Below are positions 22,801 through 34,821 of a DNA stretch of 64,000 bases, piece by piece. Position numbers and translations under genes: made by a program. Position 1 is the first letter of the stretch. Each line of letters begins with the position of its first letter. This DNA is from Trachythela sp. YZ-2020 (taxonomy: Eukaryota > Cnidaria > Anthozoa > Malacalcyonacea > Clavulariidae): contig JADLSH010000382.1 of assembly GCA_016169945.1 (NCBI GenBank), positions 186,001 to 250,000 on the forward strand, in the 5' to 3' direction. A model generated the notes under the pieces. The model did no database searches, was not told the DNA's origin, and was given only the letters and a program-made list of their open reading frames with translations.

Positions 22801-23518
22801 GAGTATGTCATTTTTTGGAGAAGGATTTTTCATATTTCTGCTGTTTAGGAGATATTTGAAAATTTGTTTGTTTTCTTTGCACAAATGCTGGACGAAGGGC
22901 CTTCGCTCGAAACGTCGAAGTTCTTTCGAATTGTATTTTTCATGTAGTTTTACACAACTCAACGGCCGAATCTTAATATATAAGATACTATAGTTTTAAT
23001 TTAAGGGTCTTTTCATAAGATCGGTTTAACGAGGTGACTCGCAAAGGGCGAGATCCCGCCTAGTATACTATTTTTATATGTTTTTGAGATTTGATTCACA
23101 TGGGAACCGGGACAACCGGTTTTCCGGACTCCCGCTTGAGCGAGGCGAGATCTCGCCTTCACGGGCTTATGTGAATGCACTTAGCGGGCCTGCCCGGTAG
23201 GTTGGCCTGGGAATTGTGCCACAGCGCATGCTTTATACTCGGCCTAAAAACCGTCTAAAAAGTCAAAACAATCAGTCGCTTTTCTGCCAAAATCACGCGG
23301 GCATTTCTTGCTAGCGCCTGCCGATCTATAGCCCGCTTCATGTGAAGCAAATGACAAACTGACCCGCCAAAGTGTGCTATCCCGGCTAAGCGGGCCAGCT
23401 CGGCTCATATGAACAGGCCCTAAGAAGGAAAATAATGCAAAGTGATCTTACCGGCATTCACGCTCCAGAGTTGAACGCATGCTACGAAAAGAACTGGAAC
23501 CAAAACAGAAAATTTCAT
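19829..23518 (-). CDS. Small secreted protein, three exons, minus strand
   Basis: Exon 1 (23452-23518) encodes MKFSVLVPVLFVACVQLWSV and ends in a donor CCG|GTAAGA. Exon 2 (22312-22558) starts after TTCTTCAG and ends CTTG|GTAAGT. Exon 3 (19829-19991) starts after ACATGCAG and ends in a stop. All phases agree (1, then 2), giving about 158 residues. The N terminus is a classic signal peptide; the middle begins WIVDPDVVTLYNTM and contains IQALYDD-type acidic helices; the C terminus is Lys/Ser/Asp-rich (LKKDSLKKDSSKK). No known domain. Exons 1 and 2 recur as a broken inverted copy at 35496-36317 and exon 3 recurs at 52425-52545, so this is a small gene family. Confidence 0.7.
20227..20538. mobile_element. 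MITE with TTAA duplication (in intron 2 of the secreted-protein gene)
   Basis: The ends are inverted copies of about 85 bases, starting AGTGCACATGACATG on the left and closing CGTGTGCACT on the right. Both are flanked by TTAA (20223-20226, 20539-20542). The TIR sequence differs from that of the 7.2 kb TTAA transposon at 3098, so another TTAA-type transposase would have moved it. Confidence 0.85.
20610..20816 (-). other. Orphan ORF inside intron 2
   Basis: A 68-codon minus-strand frame (MYEIIVPAKNYQGRILCCVP at its start) sits behind a possible acceptor TTTTCTAG. Its composition looks coding, but its stop and phase do not fit the exon chain of the secreted-protein gene. It could be an alternative last exon or a remnant of another gene. 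I recognise no domain. Confidence 0.3.
21183..22010 (-). mobile_element. 5'-truncated LINE, RT C-terminal end with TAA-repeat tail
   Basis: Read on the minus strand, frame-broken pieces give SSFYHLRNLSKIRK, YKLDYCNSLLFGLAKYHMKR and finally RHNYGDKAFSVCAPRLWNKL followed by PLDIRKSSS. This is the typical C-terminal end of CR1/L2-type reverse transcriptase ORFs. The element ends in a short (TAA)n tract at 21181-21206, which is the 3' tail seen from the other strand. It lies in intron 2 of the secreted-protein gene, in antisense to 'plus' but co-oriented with that gene. Confidence 0.8.
22885..22965 (+). repeat. Dispersed repeat with a GAAACGTCGAAG core
   Basis: A block running from gggccttcgctcgaaacgtc to agttttacacaac occurs here and, with few differences, at about 37328-37390. 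The core resembles sequence near Penelope-like element ends in marine invertebrates; that link is from memory and tentative. It is non-coding. Confidence 0.5.
23005..23420. mobile_element. PIF/Harbinger-type MITE, 3-bp TAA duplication
   Basis: The right end is a near copy of GGGCCTGTTCATATGAGCC in reverse, and the left end reads GGGTCTTTTCATAAGATC. The flanks are TAA on both sides (23002-23004, 23421-23423). GGGCCTGTT-type ends with a 3-bp T-W-A duplication are the Harbinger signature. The sequence is absent from the matching place in the right arm, so it inserted after the arms were duplicated. The element at 45141-45497 belongs to the same type. Confidence 0.8.
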
Positions 23519-23814
23519 CTTGCTTGCTTCAGATTGCTTTACCGTTGGACACACTTCTATAGATGAAGAAATAATAAGATTGCATTTATCATACGGACTT
23601 TATAATTATCGCATACTGTAGGAGTTAATTACCCAGACATAATTATATACGCTAATAAAAAGGCAATGAACTCGATAAATGGATGAGAGTGATCAATAGG
23701 GAAAGCATTAAAATACGGCGCTGATTATATCATCGGAAGATTTGAATATACTATTTTAGAACTTTTACAAATAAAATCAATTATCTACTTGATTACATTA
23801 TAATTAGTATCTAA

Positions 23815-24825
23815 CGAGCAATTTGATTGGCTAATTGCGCGTGCTTTATGACGCAATAAAGAACGGCCGCTGTTCGTCTCTGCTTGTTAAACTTTCCTCG
23901 GAATTGTCAATACAATATGAACAAAATCCAAAGTCTGTCAGAAAGCAAGAAAAAGAAGACCTAAACGAGATGGAAAAAGCTAGCCAACAATGACAACGGG
24001 ACATAAACGGCGAATAAAGATTCGTAGCTGTTTCTGAGCTCGAAATATACCTTTTTGCTTGAAAGTTCGCATTCAACGGCAACAAGAAACGCGAAAATCT
24101 GTGCTATTTTGACATTCAAAGATACAAAAACTCTATTTAAACACAAACCAAACCAAATTTATCCACAGCTCTAGGTACAAAAAATTAAAAATTAAAATTA
24201 ACCATTTTGGCATTGATTTTATAGATAACACTATGTCTACAGTTTTTAAGCTGTCAAGATGCAACGACAAAAACCTACACAAATACGAAATATTATGGAT
24301 TTCTTGACAGTTTGTCTGAGAAAATTTTTTACCACCAACCATTCAACAACAAAAACACAACAAGAATATACAAACAGTACCTTCAAACAAAAACTGCCTG
24401 ATATATTTAGTTCAAGATGAAATATCCAACTTGACAGCCAATGTTGTCAAGGCAGCTTGACAAAAACCTTCGCTTTTATACCGAATCCAGGACAAAAGTG
24501 AAGCAGAACAACGAAAAACCAATCTGTCTATCATTGAGGAAAATTTTCAGCAGTTTTTATGCCTTTTTAATCCCTAATTTTTGTTGAGTTGCACGTTTTT
24601 CGCTCCTTCGCCGGTCAGAATTCAACCTTGTAGTTGTTGACAAGCAATGAAAACATTGAAAAGCAGTTATTACATGTTAGGAGAATATCAATATTGATCT
24701 TTGAACAAAATTGTTTACTGTGCTTATATACCACTTATAATATAAAAGAAATAGAAAAACTCGTCTTGTGCCTTTATGATGTGATAAAGCAATCGGAGAA
24801 CGTTGGGCTAGCACGCGGACTCGTT
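23815..24825. other. Left-arm-specific block, unidentified
   Basis: The right arm passes directly from the match of 23735-23810 to that of 24830 onward (near 34740-34790), so about 1 kb here is either an insertion in the left arm or a deletion in the right. The block has short minus-strand frames without known domains and no clear terminal repeats. Confidence 0.5.
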
Positions 24826-27800
24826 TTCTATTTCTTAAATAAAATACTTGTCTTCATTAGTGCACACTAAAGTATACTTATGCAGATACATAGTATATAT
24901 GCCTCTGTCATCCATGGCAATGTACATTACTCTTCCAGATTAAAAAATAGAATGAGTATATATATACCTTCTTTACTTGTTGAATGTATTCTGTTTCTCT
25001 CTTGTTGTGATCTTTACTGTGTCTTGTACTGTCTACTAAATGATATAACCGTACATCTTTTATACATTTTCTTTCAATAAATTCATTGTCTCTGATTGGT
25101 TGGATTTTATTTAATCTCCCCAGCTTTGTGCTTTTTGTCGGCATGAACTTGTGTTAAAGAATGTCTTATCCATATTTTTCGTTTCTAAGGAAAACTAAGA
25201 AAGCAAAGACAGCAATTTAGCTTTTAAATCGCACTTCCACGATAATTGTTTTGTTTTTAAAGAAAAGAAACATCAACCTTTCATGTTTACTGCAGATCAC
25301 GCACGCTATGCCTGGGTTTAAAATATTCTTGAAAATAACAAAATTTACCAATGAACAAGCAAACGCGAATATCTAGAACAATAGGAAAAATCAAGACAGC
25401 GACAATTGTAATTGAATCCATGATTCCATGCTTCTGTTATTTCCTGCATGAATATATTATTTGCCTGAGCGGGCCATCAATTTGACATGTAAAAGTATTG
25501 TCGTGCGATGGACTTTAAATACTTCGCCATCCTCTTTATCAGTATGTTTTAATTAATAATAATTGAATTTCCAAATTATTTCAGTTTTCCCAGATTTGTT
25601 ATAATGGCCCAATTGAGAATGCGGAGCAATGATTGCCTTTACTTTAACAGATGGAAGGAAATCTGTAGTTATTTCTTGTACATGATACTGAGCAATTTAT
25701 ATCAATTCTTTTATCTTTTACAGGTAGCCTCATAGATATAATTAAATTTGTCCGAAGACGAATTTATGTCACCATGCACTTATGCCAAATATATAGACAC
25801 GGGTTTGAACAAAACAAGATACGTATCATCATGTGAGTTAGTTAAAATATTTAAAGTGGCCGCATTAAAAGATACTCCTTGCAGTGAAGTGACCTATTTT
25901 CACTAATTATTTTAATTCCCATAGTTGAATATTTTAATGCTCTGTACTACAAAAGGTTCATCTCTTTCTGGGATAAGTGTTGAATGACTAGGTTGAAATT
26001 AGCATTGCAAATTGACTCCTTGAAATGAACAGTGAGATGGGCAAATAAAGGCTACCTTAAAACTTTAAGTGCATACCCAAATTGATATAATTGTCTGGAA
26101 ATAGGAAAAGGGGTGAGCATACACTACACCATTTTAGAAAGCATATTGGTTCAAATATAGATTCCGCCAACTACGAGACCTCAGATTTAAAACCTTTTGT
26201 ATACGAACATGTATTTTTCTTCCCTAGCGACCAGTTCAGGTTTAAAAACGATGGACACTTTCGAATGTATTTTTAGTATCCGTTTTAACCATGTAGTTTC
26301 CTATTGAATATTATACTTTTCCATCATTTGGTTTATATTATTGCATGCTAACCAAATTATTATTGTTATAGCTCTTGTTAAGTGCAATGCAATATTGTAC
26401 ACTAAATAACACAGTAGTATAAAATTTCGGGAAAATACACAATTTTTCGAAAAGTTTGACATTAGGAGTGCTAAAAACACTCGATGTTGAGTGTAAATGG
26501 GGGTTTATCGGTAATGTACATGTTGGAGGTTTTGTCCAACATTTGGGAGTGAATTTCTGCACTGAATTAACTCCTTAAAATTGAAATACTGCAAATTTTG
26601 TCATATAAAATATACACCATGAAGGGCGCATGCATGACTAGCTTATTTTGACTGTATTTAAATACGTCTGCATGATATTCCATGATAAATTTGTATTATA
26701 TTTGACAAAGCATGGTGATTCGAGCAAGTGATATGGAATATTCACGGACATTATGGTTCTGTACGAGGATTTTATATGACTATTATGGCAAAAGTGCTTA
26801 ATTAAAATATAAGTTGTAGTTGTAGTTTAACCAGATTACCTATATGTAAAATAGACAGTGAGATCTACAACATTATATTCATGTTTATCCATTTTGGATA
26901 CTCCTATTGTTTATATACTAAAAACGTCTTTGCTGATTATTCACATGTAAGATAGCTTTTTATGTCACCGACAATACATGTAAGTTAATATGTCTCAAAA
27001 GCATTCCTTTTGCTAAAAGCATTCCTTTTGCTGTGTTTGACTTTAGTCCTGCTATTCGTATAAGCAGTTAGTATAACCTTGAAAGAGATATTGTCGTATT
27101 TATAATGATCTGAAACTCCAAGTAAAGTTTCAAGCATAAAAAAAATACAAATTTATAATGAATGTTTATGAGGGCAATAGCAAAAATATTTACACGTGGT
27201 GAAAGATGGATTTTCTATTTATAATATTTATTTAAAACATGCCTGCGTGATACTATTTCCGCATTCAGTCTCAGCAACTGCATCTATATATAATTAAATA
27301 TCATGAACACTAGACTTTAATGTCGACATATATATGTTATTAGATATTCATTTTCATCAATAGTATAATACATTTCTCAGAATATACCAAATACATTGAA
27401 TATGTTGCCCAGCCAGACATTTTTATTGTCAAAAATTCGTGCATGAAATGATAGCACTTTAGATAAGCACCAATTTGCTGCACCATTGAACTTATAGGAA
27501 AAGGTAATTAAAAGTTTGCTGATTTTCCCATGAAATTTTCTGACCCACGTTTCTTTCTCACATTATTTAACAAAGACAAAGTTAACTAAAAATAATGCAG
27601 CTTAATTGTAAGTGGCGTACAGCTTTAAAGGACCGCAATAAAAAATCATTCACGAAATTCGTATGTCATTGTGAAATTGACAAATTAACAATATGAGTAA
27701 AAGGTATAGCAATTTGATGAAAGGATTCTATAATAGCAAATATAGATCAATTATCATAACCACAAAGTATTCGTTTAAAATTTTCACTGCCGTTTAAGAA

Positions 27801-29639
27801 TTTCAATAATAATGTATTAGAAACAAAATCATATATACGCAAAATATAGAAAATTTCGAAATAATAGTTGGTGAATAATATATAGGAATGTAGACTGCAA
27901 AATTGCTTATATTTCCTCAAAAAGGCATTATAGTAGTTATATTATTTTTAACCATATCCGAGCTTTATCCAAAGAATAGAAAGCAACCATCACTTTCAAA
28001 GAGGCGGACATTACTTTTAAATAAAGTTTCATAACAACATAAGCCGTCCTTCCTTCCGTCTGCTATCAGTCCTTCCGTCCATCCATATCCGCGTTTTATC
28101 CACACAGTATTATTAAAGCTGTTCCCAAATAAATTGTTGCAAGTGAGAACCTATCTTCCGGGTTGATTACCAACAAACACGGCAATTTTTTTCCCAGAAA
28201 CGTAGGTTTAATCTTGTGGTCACATGTCCACAAAAGGAATGGCCCTTACTGGATTAAAATATATTAATACGTCATTAATAAGTTATTTCAAAAACACTCG
28301 GGCCGGCAGCAATATACCCCTAACCGACATTGCATTGGTCAGCTCTTCACTGATTTGATTTTATAGGTACAAAATTAGGTTTCTGCAACTCATTAACGTG
28401 ATAGTTAGACAAAATCGTGTACAGAAGCGAAGCAGCATAATAGTGTCGTCGTATGAATCACCGTACTAAGGGACCAGTCGTTAAATATGGAGAGGGACTG
28501 GAGGAGAAACTGATTACTTGGGGAAATTTTTCAGGGCCCCAACAAAAAAAAATAAATTTTAAAGGCTCCCATTTGGCACTTTTAACAATTTCAAGACAGC
28601 ATCCCCCCACAATTGTTTAAGAATCATGAAATTGGTGAAACTTAACACTTAATAGAAATATTTCATGATATTTCTTATGATGTTAATTAACCTATGTCTA
28701 TATTTGGTATTGTTCTTTATAAAAGCGATTTATTATAGTAAAATTTTGAAATATTTGTAAGAAGTGACCACATTTCTTCATCTTGTTGAAAGAAAACTAA
28801 AGACACCCTATTTTAAAGAGTTTTTTTCCAGGACCCCCCCCCTACACAATGCAAAAATATCTCGCCTCGATATATGTATAAATACACACCTTTTCTTGCT
28901 ATCTACACATCTTACAAATACACACTGCAAGGTGTGTAATTTACTGGTACATCGCGTATAAAATAGCAAATTCACGATTCCATTCACAAATTTAAAATAT
29001 TTAATGTAGCCTACATGTAATAAACATTAAATAACAATACGCTATTTAAAATGAACAAAACTAATTACAACGCATTTTTAAACTTCAGCGAAAAACGCTC
29101 TTTATTTACACCTCTGATAGACTACATCTATATAATATTAAGGATGTCTCAAGAAAGCTCAAAACAGCATGACAACAAACTATCCAGATGCAGTAGGAAA
29201 AATCAAAACATAATAGCATGTAATGACATACGCTGAGGCATCTGATAGTTCATTATTGGTTGGGCATTTCACATGCCAACAATAAGACTTTGGATGATAT
29301 CACCTTTCGTTCCATGTAAAAACCACCCGTAATTTCATAGTCTGGCACCATTTGTTTGCTTCTTTCTTTGATAGCTAAAATTAAAAAAAAAGAAGAAATT
29401 TGAAACAAACAACAAATAGTAAATAGATTGTTAATTCCGTGTTAAATCCGCTCCCATGAGGGGGCTGAGATATGGGAATACAAGAGGGGATATTGATTTG
29501 GAGGACCATCTATGGCCAATGTATGCAATAGTGTAGGTGTGCTCTGACGGGCGAGGGGGTAATAGATCTGAAAAGAGGGCATTTCTCTTAGAGGGGTTGG
29601 GTTTATTATTATATTTGCTTTACATTCTACATTAAGTCC

Positions 29640-29850
29640 CTCTTTCCACTAAAGTACAAATAGCGGTTGGGCAAGTCAACATTCTGAGTGGGAGGAAACC
29701 GGAGTGCCCGGACAAAACGCACGACTTTCGGCAGAGCGTTGACTTACTCTTTTCACATGAGTGTGATTGAGTAAAGTCCCCAGCGAGAGTCGAACTAAAA
29801 ACTCATTGGTGAAAGGCGCTTGCTCTGACGACTGCGCCACCGAAGCCACT
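29640..29850 (-). mobile_element. tRNA-derived SINE, copy 1
   Basis: On the minus strand the head reads a tRNA-like promoter: an A-box region (TGGCGCAGTCGTCAGAGCAA) and a degenerate B box. Behind it comes a conserved body ending in a block around CCGGTTTCCTCCCACTCAG. The copy at 30510-30712 has the same architecture. The anticodon loop is not functional and the tRNA does not fold fully, so this is a SINE rather than a tRNA gene. Confidence 0.7.
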
Positions 29851-30509
29851 GAAGTACTGTAATTGGTTACTGTATTATCGGTTTAGTATTCAGTTTATTC
29901 TTCTCAGAAATAGTTACTTTTATCATCTGTTCAGAATTTCTCTGTTCAGTGCCCAAACTCTCTATTATTGTGTTAGATCAAGCTATTTCCACTACTGTGG
30001 ATCCAGCACATCTGGCTAATACAACACCCTAGTAGACCCAGAAATACACAAGGCTCAGAGCTTTTGAGTTTTTATTTGAGAGTTATTCATACTTTGTCCG
30101 ACTTTGTCCGTCTGCAATTCAATTCGTCCGCAGATTTGAGTGTTTTGTTTTTCTGTCGATTTTTGCTGTTCGTTTATGGATGAGTACAAGAAAAACTGTA
30201 ACCTGTTTATAACCTTGATAATTTCAAGCAATATATTTTGTACTTTCGTTTGGAGAAATGTCAGATATTATCTGGATTCCGCGAACAAACGCAAAGGTCA
30301 AACAAATGCATGTTTGTGTTACTACTCTTAACAAGTAAGTAAGCAGGTAAGTAAGTAAGCAGTGGTGCTTATTATCCTTATTTGCAGCTGAGAGCTAAGC
30401 TGAATTGCGAAGGACACAGCTCAACGTGACCGAGTCGAAGGCTTTCTAGGGCGCATATGGCAGCCACCTTTTGCTCGCCATCACGGAGCACAGCTACGAT
30501 TGAAGGGCC

Positions 30510-30712
30510 AGTTAGGGATTAAACCCAACCCACCCTGTCAACATTCCCTGTGGGAGGAAACCGGAGTACCCGGAGAAAACCCACGACCTTCGGCAGAGGG
30601 TTGACCAACTCTTTTTACATGGCTATCATAAATCGTCCCCAACGGGACTTGAACCCACGATATCAGAGGTGAAAGGCGCGTGCTCTGACTATTGCGCCAC
30701 CTATGCCCCATG
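30510..30712 (-). mobile_element. tRNA-derived SINE, copy 2 (better preserved)
   Basis: The minus strand starts GGGGCATAGGTGGCGCAATA with A box TGGCGCAATAGTCAGAGCAC and B box GGGTTCAAGTCCC, i.e. internal RNA polymerase III promoters. The body includes GTCGTGGGTTTTCTCCGGGT and TCCGGTTTCCTCCCACAGG. It shares this body with copy 1. A third head-only fragment lies at 56808-56880. Confidence 0.75.
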
Positions 30713-30789
30713 ACAAGCAGTCTGCATGGTCGTTTTCTATTTGAATGTAAGGCTAACATGCTCCATTTTCCTTGTTAGCATAAATTGTC

Positions 30790-31080
30790 GATATGTTATT
30801 ATTTGTAGAAATTCATTTTCATCTAATAATAATAATAATATATTTCTCCTGACAACCGATACATGAATATGTTTTTCCGACAGAATATTTTAATTATTTA
30901 AAATTCATGCATGTAAATATAGTGATGGTACTTCAGATAAGTGCTAATTTGCAGCACCATTCTGAACTCAAAAGGGAACAATTAATGGTTTCCTGTTTTT
31001 CGCATGAGCATTCTGACAAATATTAACTAAAAATGAACACTCGTAAGAAGTGGGAACAGCTTTAACAATACGGTGTGGAT
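30790..31080 (+). repeat. Direct extra copy of part of the left arm
   Basis: Blocks such as aattcattttcatc, cagataagtgctaatttgcagcaccatt and ttaactaaaaatgaa match 27340-27610 in the same orientation, whereas the true right arm carries the same segment inverted at about 31720-31900. The segment is thus present three times near the loop. That suggests a fold-back or template-switch origin of the palindrome. Confidence 0.55.
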
Positions 31081-31093
31081 AAAACGCGAATAC

Positions 31094-31190
31094 GGACGGA
31101 CGGACGGACGGACGGACGGACGGACGGACGGACGGATGGACGGACGGACGGATGGACGGACGGACGGACGGACGGAAGGACTGACAGCAG
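31094..31190. repeat. (ACGG)n microsatellite
   Basis: About 20 near-perfect tetranucleotide units of acgg, with occasional atgg variants. The left arm has only a short (ccgt/ccat) remnant at 28045-28085, so the array expanded after the arms were duplicated. Confidence 0.95.
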
Positions 31191-32399
31191 ACGGAAGGAT
31201 GGACGGCTTATGTTGTCATGAAACTATATTTAAAAGTAGCTAATATCCGCCTCTTATCCTTCGGAGTATAGCGCGGATATGGTTAAAACCTAGTTTTCAT
31301 AGCTTTAAAAGTGATGTTCGCTTTCTATTCGTTGGATAAAGCGCGGATACGGTTTAAAATAATATAACTACTATATTGCCTTTTTGAAGAAATATAAGCA
31401 ATTTTGCAGTCTACATTCCTATGTATTATTCACCAACTATTATTTCGAAATTTTCTATATTTTGCAGTATATGAATGTGTTTCTAATACATTATTATTGA
31501 AATTCTTAAAAGGTGGTGAAAATTTTAAACGAATACATTGTGGTTATGATAATTGATCTATATTTTCTATAATAGAATCCTTTCATCAAATTGCTATACC
31601 TTTTACTCATATTGTTCATTTGTCAATTTCACAATGACATACGCCATTTCGTGAATCGGATTTATTATTGCGGTCCTACAAAAAGCTGTACGCCACTTAC
31701 AATTAAGCTGCATTATTTTTAGTTAACTTTGTCTTTGTTAAATGGTGAGAAAGAAATGTGGGTCAGAAATTTTCATGGGAAAATCCGCAAACTTATATTT
31801 ACTTTTTCCTATAAGTTCAATGGTGCAGCAAATTGGTGCTTATCTAAAGTGCTATCGTTACCTGGACGAATTTTAATCTATAAAAAAGTCTGGCAGCTGG
31901 ACAACATATTCGATATATTTGGTATATTCTGAGAATAATTTGGCATGTTTTAAATAAATATTAAAATTATAAATGGAAAATGCATCTTTCACCTCATTAA
32001 TTGCACTCATAAACATTCATTATAAATTTGTATAATATTTATGCTTGAAATTATTACTTGGAGTTTCAGGTAATTATAAATACGACAATATCTATTTCAA
32101 GGTTATACTAACTGATTATACGAACAGCAGGACTAAAGTCAAACACAAAACCAGGGTTTTTAAAAGGACAAAATTCTATAATAAGGAGTGCTTTTGAGGC
32201 ATATTACAGTAAGTTACATACATTATCGGTAACGTAAAAAGCTATTTTATACATGTGAAAAGTCAGTATAGATGTTTTTGGTATATAAACAATAGGAGTA
32301 TCCAAAATGGATAAACATGAATAATGTTCTAGATTTCATTGACGTCTATTAAATTTTTATTGGCAATCCGGTTAAACTACAAGTTATATTTTAAGTACT

Positions 32400-33535
32400 T
32401 TTCTTGAATGTTCCCATACGTGGGAGTATCTTGGTTTAAGCTAGCAAGTTTTGAAAGACACTGTGTCTGTCTTACTCTTTCAACACGCTCTTTATTACAA
32501 CTAGAAATACATGCATGCAAAAACCCCTCGCCCATTTGAACCATAGTTAAGTTTGAACCGAAGAATTTACTCCCAAAAGTTATTGCAACATGAAGCACTG
32601 AGTCGACGAATGTAACCATGGTAACACGCAACATTGTAGATGTTTTATATTTTAATTTGTACAAAATCTTATTTTGTTTTTAACTATAAAATTATCAATT
32701 GTCCAACTATATAAAGTGGGTATGCTATTGTGTACTCTTGTAACATTCAACCTTAGACGTTCAATTTTCAAAAAACTTCAACTGCTTTTCGAGGAGTATT
32801 TTTATACTTCGCACTTGCTTTTTAAATTTAATGTTTTTATATTTTTCTATAACGTATTTGAATCAATATTAAAATACTCTTAAAGATCAATCAATGTTGT
32901 ATTTACCACACAGAATGATCTACACATTTTCAAATTCACAAACTATACTGCATGCTATGTTAAAAAATCGGCAAAGCAAGCATGGAAAATAGACACTTGC
33001 CTGTTTAAAACGCTCCTTTTTCGGTCTTTCGACCTTTTCTCCTCTTGTTAATTTGTCCTCTAAATAATTTTCATTTATCTTGTTTTGGAGACATAGAGAC
33101 TTACTTATAAAATGAGCGCAAAACTAATTTTGAAAAATGTTTGCAAAACGGAAGTCTTCTCTCGGCTTGAACTTGCCCATGCGCATAACTTACAAAAAGG
33201 TCCTGCCCAGTCCAGTCCTGTCCATGGCGGACGACTTTGCATTCCACAATGTTTTCACATACCCGGGTGTAAATCTCCGAGCGGAATTAATACCCTCGCA
33301 TGGCGCTTCGGGCCGGCTGGGGGATAAATTAAAAGACCTCAGATAAAACATTAATTTAAAATCTTGCTATGTACACATAAAAATTGGCGATCTAAAGATC
33401 GATTTCTCTGTAATCAGAGCCTCTTTAGTAATTCGCCATTTTGTTTTTGAAGAGGCTATATATTATTGACGAAGCTGTAATTACAGCGAAATCGATCTAG
33501 GTCGCAAATTAGATCCATCCAATTCACAAGCTAAC
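32400..33535. other. Right-arm-specific block, unidentified, containing a small hairpin
   Basis: The left arm passes from the match of 32290-32395 directly to that of 33540 (near 26800), so this 1.1 kb is private to the right arm. Near 33390-33500 it holds a 110-base fold-back whose arms read gatcgatttctctgtaat and attacagcgaaatcgatc. The plus-strand frames at 32674, 33112 and 33137 have no known domain. Confidence 0.5.
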
Positions 33536-34821
33536 ATAATAGTTATATAAAATCCTCGTTGCCATGAATATTCCATATTAATTGCTCGAATAACCATACT
33601 GTGTCAAATATAATATAAATGTATCATCGATTATCATGCAGGCGTATTATAAACACAGACTTAAGCTATTGGTCAGTATCATGTGCTGGAAATAATTGCA
33701 GAAAAATTGAATATTATTTATTACTATTTATAACTCCTTCAAGGATTTATTATTTATAACTCCTTCCATATCTTTCAAAGTATAAAGCAATCATTGCTCC
33801 GCATATGGACAATAATTAGTATTGTAAAAATCTGAGAAAAAACAATTTGGAAATTTCAATTATTATGAATGGAGACATATTGATAAAGATCTCGAGGACA
33901 AAATAACCAGACGTATATATTTATTTTTCAGGAAGTATTTAAAATCCATCGCGTGACTGTATACTTTTACCTGTCAAGTTGATGGCCCGCTCATGCAAAT
34001 AATATATCCATGCAGGAAATAGCATAAGTAATCATGGATTCAATTTGCAATTCTCGCTGTCTTGATTTTACTTATCATGTTCTAGAAATTCGCGCTTTCT
34101 TGTTCATCAGTGGCGTACCGAGCGGGCTTGTGTAGGTTGTGCGCTCGCTGAGACATAGCAACTAACATCGCTTTATTTGAGCTGCGTCGTCGGAAATTTT
34201 GGAATGAGCACTTACGCCCCCCCCCCCTATGAGTGGAAACGTTCTCAGTACGCAACTGTTGTTTACTGGTACATTCAATCGCATAGCGTGCGTGATCTGC
34301 AGTAAACATGAAAGACTGATGTCTCGTTTCTTTAAAAACAAAACAATTATCGTGGAAGTGCGACTTAAAGCTAAATTACTGTCTTTGCTCTCTTAGTTTC
34401 ACTTGGAAACGAAAAATCTGGATAAGACATTCCTTAACACAAGTTGATACCGACAAAATTACCAAGCTGAGGAGATTAAATAAAATCCAACCAATCAGGG
34501 ATGATTAATTTATTCATAGAAAATGTATAAAAGGTATACGGTTATATCGTCTAGTAGACAGAACAAGACTCAGTAAAGATCAGAACAAAAGAGAAACAGA
34601 ATACAGTCAACAAGTAAAGAAGGTATACTCGTTATATTTTTAATCTGGAAAAGTTATGTACATTGTCATGGATGACAGAGGCATATATACAATCAGTTCT
34701 ATTCTTTAGTTAATATATATCTGCATAAGTATATTTCAGTGGTCACTAATGAAGAGAAAAAATTGTATTTCCTAAAATTGTATTTTCAAATCTTCCGATG
34801 ATATCATCAGCGCCATATTTT

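Larger units (their letters stand above)
22255..28130 (+). repeat. Left arm of a giant inverted repeat
   Basis: This arm is the reverse complement of 31040-36345, with indels. Anchor matches: 22278-22300 with about 36318-36340; the secreted-protein exons with 35496-36317; 25130-25320 with 34250-34450; 27480-27900 with 31400-31830; 28040-28110 with 31080-31200. The arm carries the intact secreted-protein exons 1 and 2 and about 4.6 kb of upstream DNA. Arm-specific insertions include the Harbinger MITE (23005-23420) and a 1 kb block at about 23815-24825. I saw no gene in 25150-28130. Confidence 0.85.
28130..30785. other. Spacer of the giant inverted repeat
   Basis: No gene is supported in the loop between the arms. 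It contains a block around agggaccagtcgtt at 28470 that also occurs near 18600, and two antisense tRNA-derived SINEs (listed separately). The short frames at 28764-28961, 29051-29236 and 30140-30331 show no domain. Confidence 0.6.

Noticed and set aside
30640..30712. Candidate tRNA gene (minus strand) with A and B boxes
   Set aside because: The head continues into a conserved SINE body and the same head-body order recurs at 29640; the arms do not all pair, so it is a SINE promoter rather than a tRNA gene.
31094..31190. CRISPR-like array
   Set aside because: The periodicity is a tetranucleotide microsatellite without spacers, and the context is eukaryotic.
33112..33346. Two plus-strand frames with Cys and Pro/Gly-rich content
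   Set aside because: No domain, overlapping frames, and located in a right-arm-specific non-coding block.
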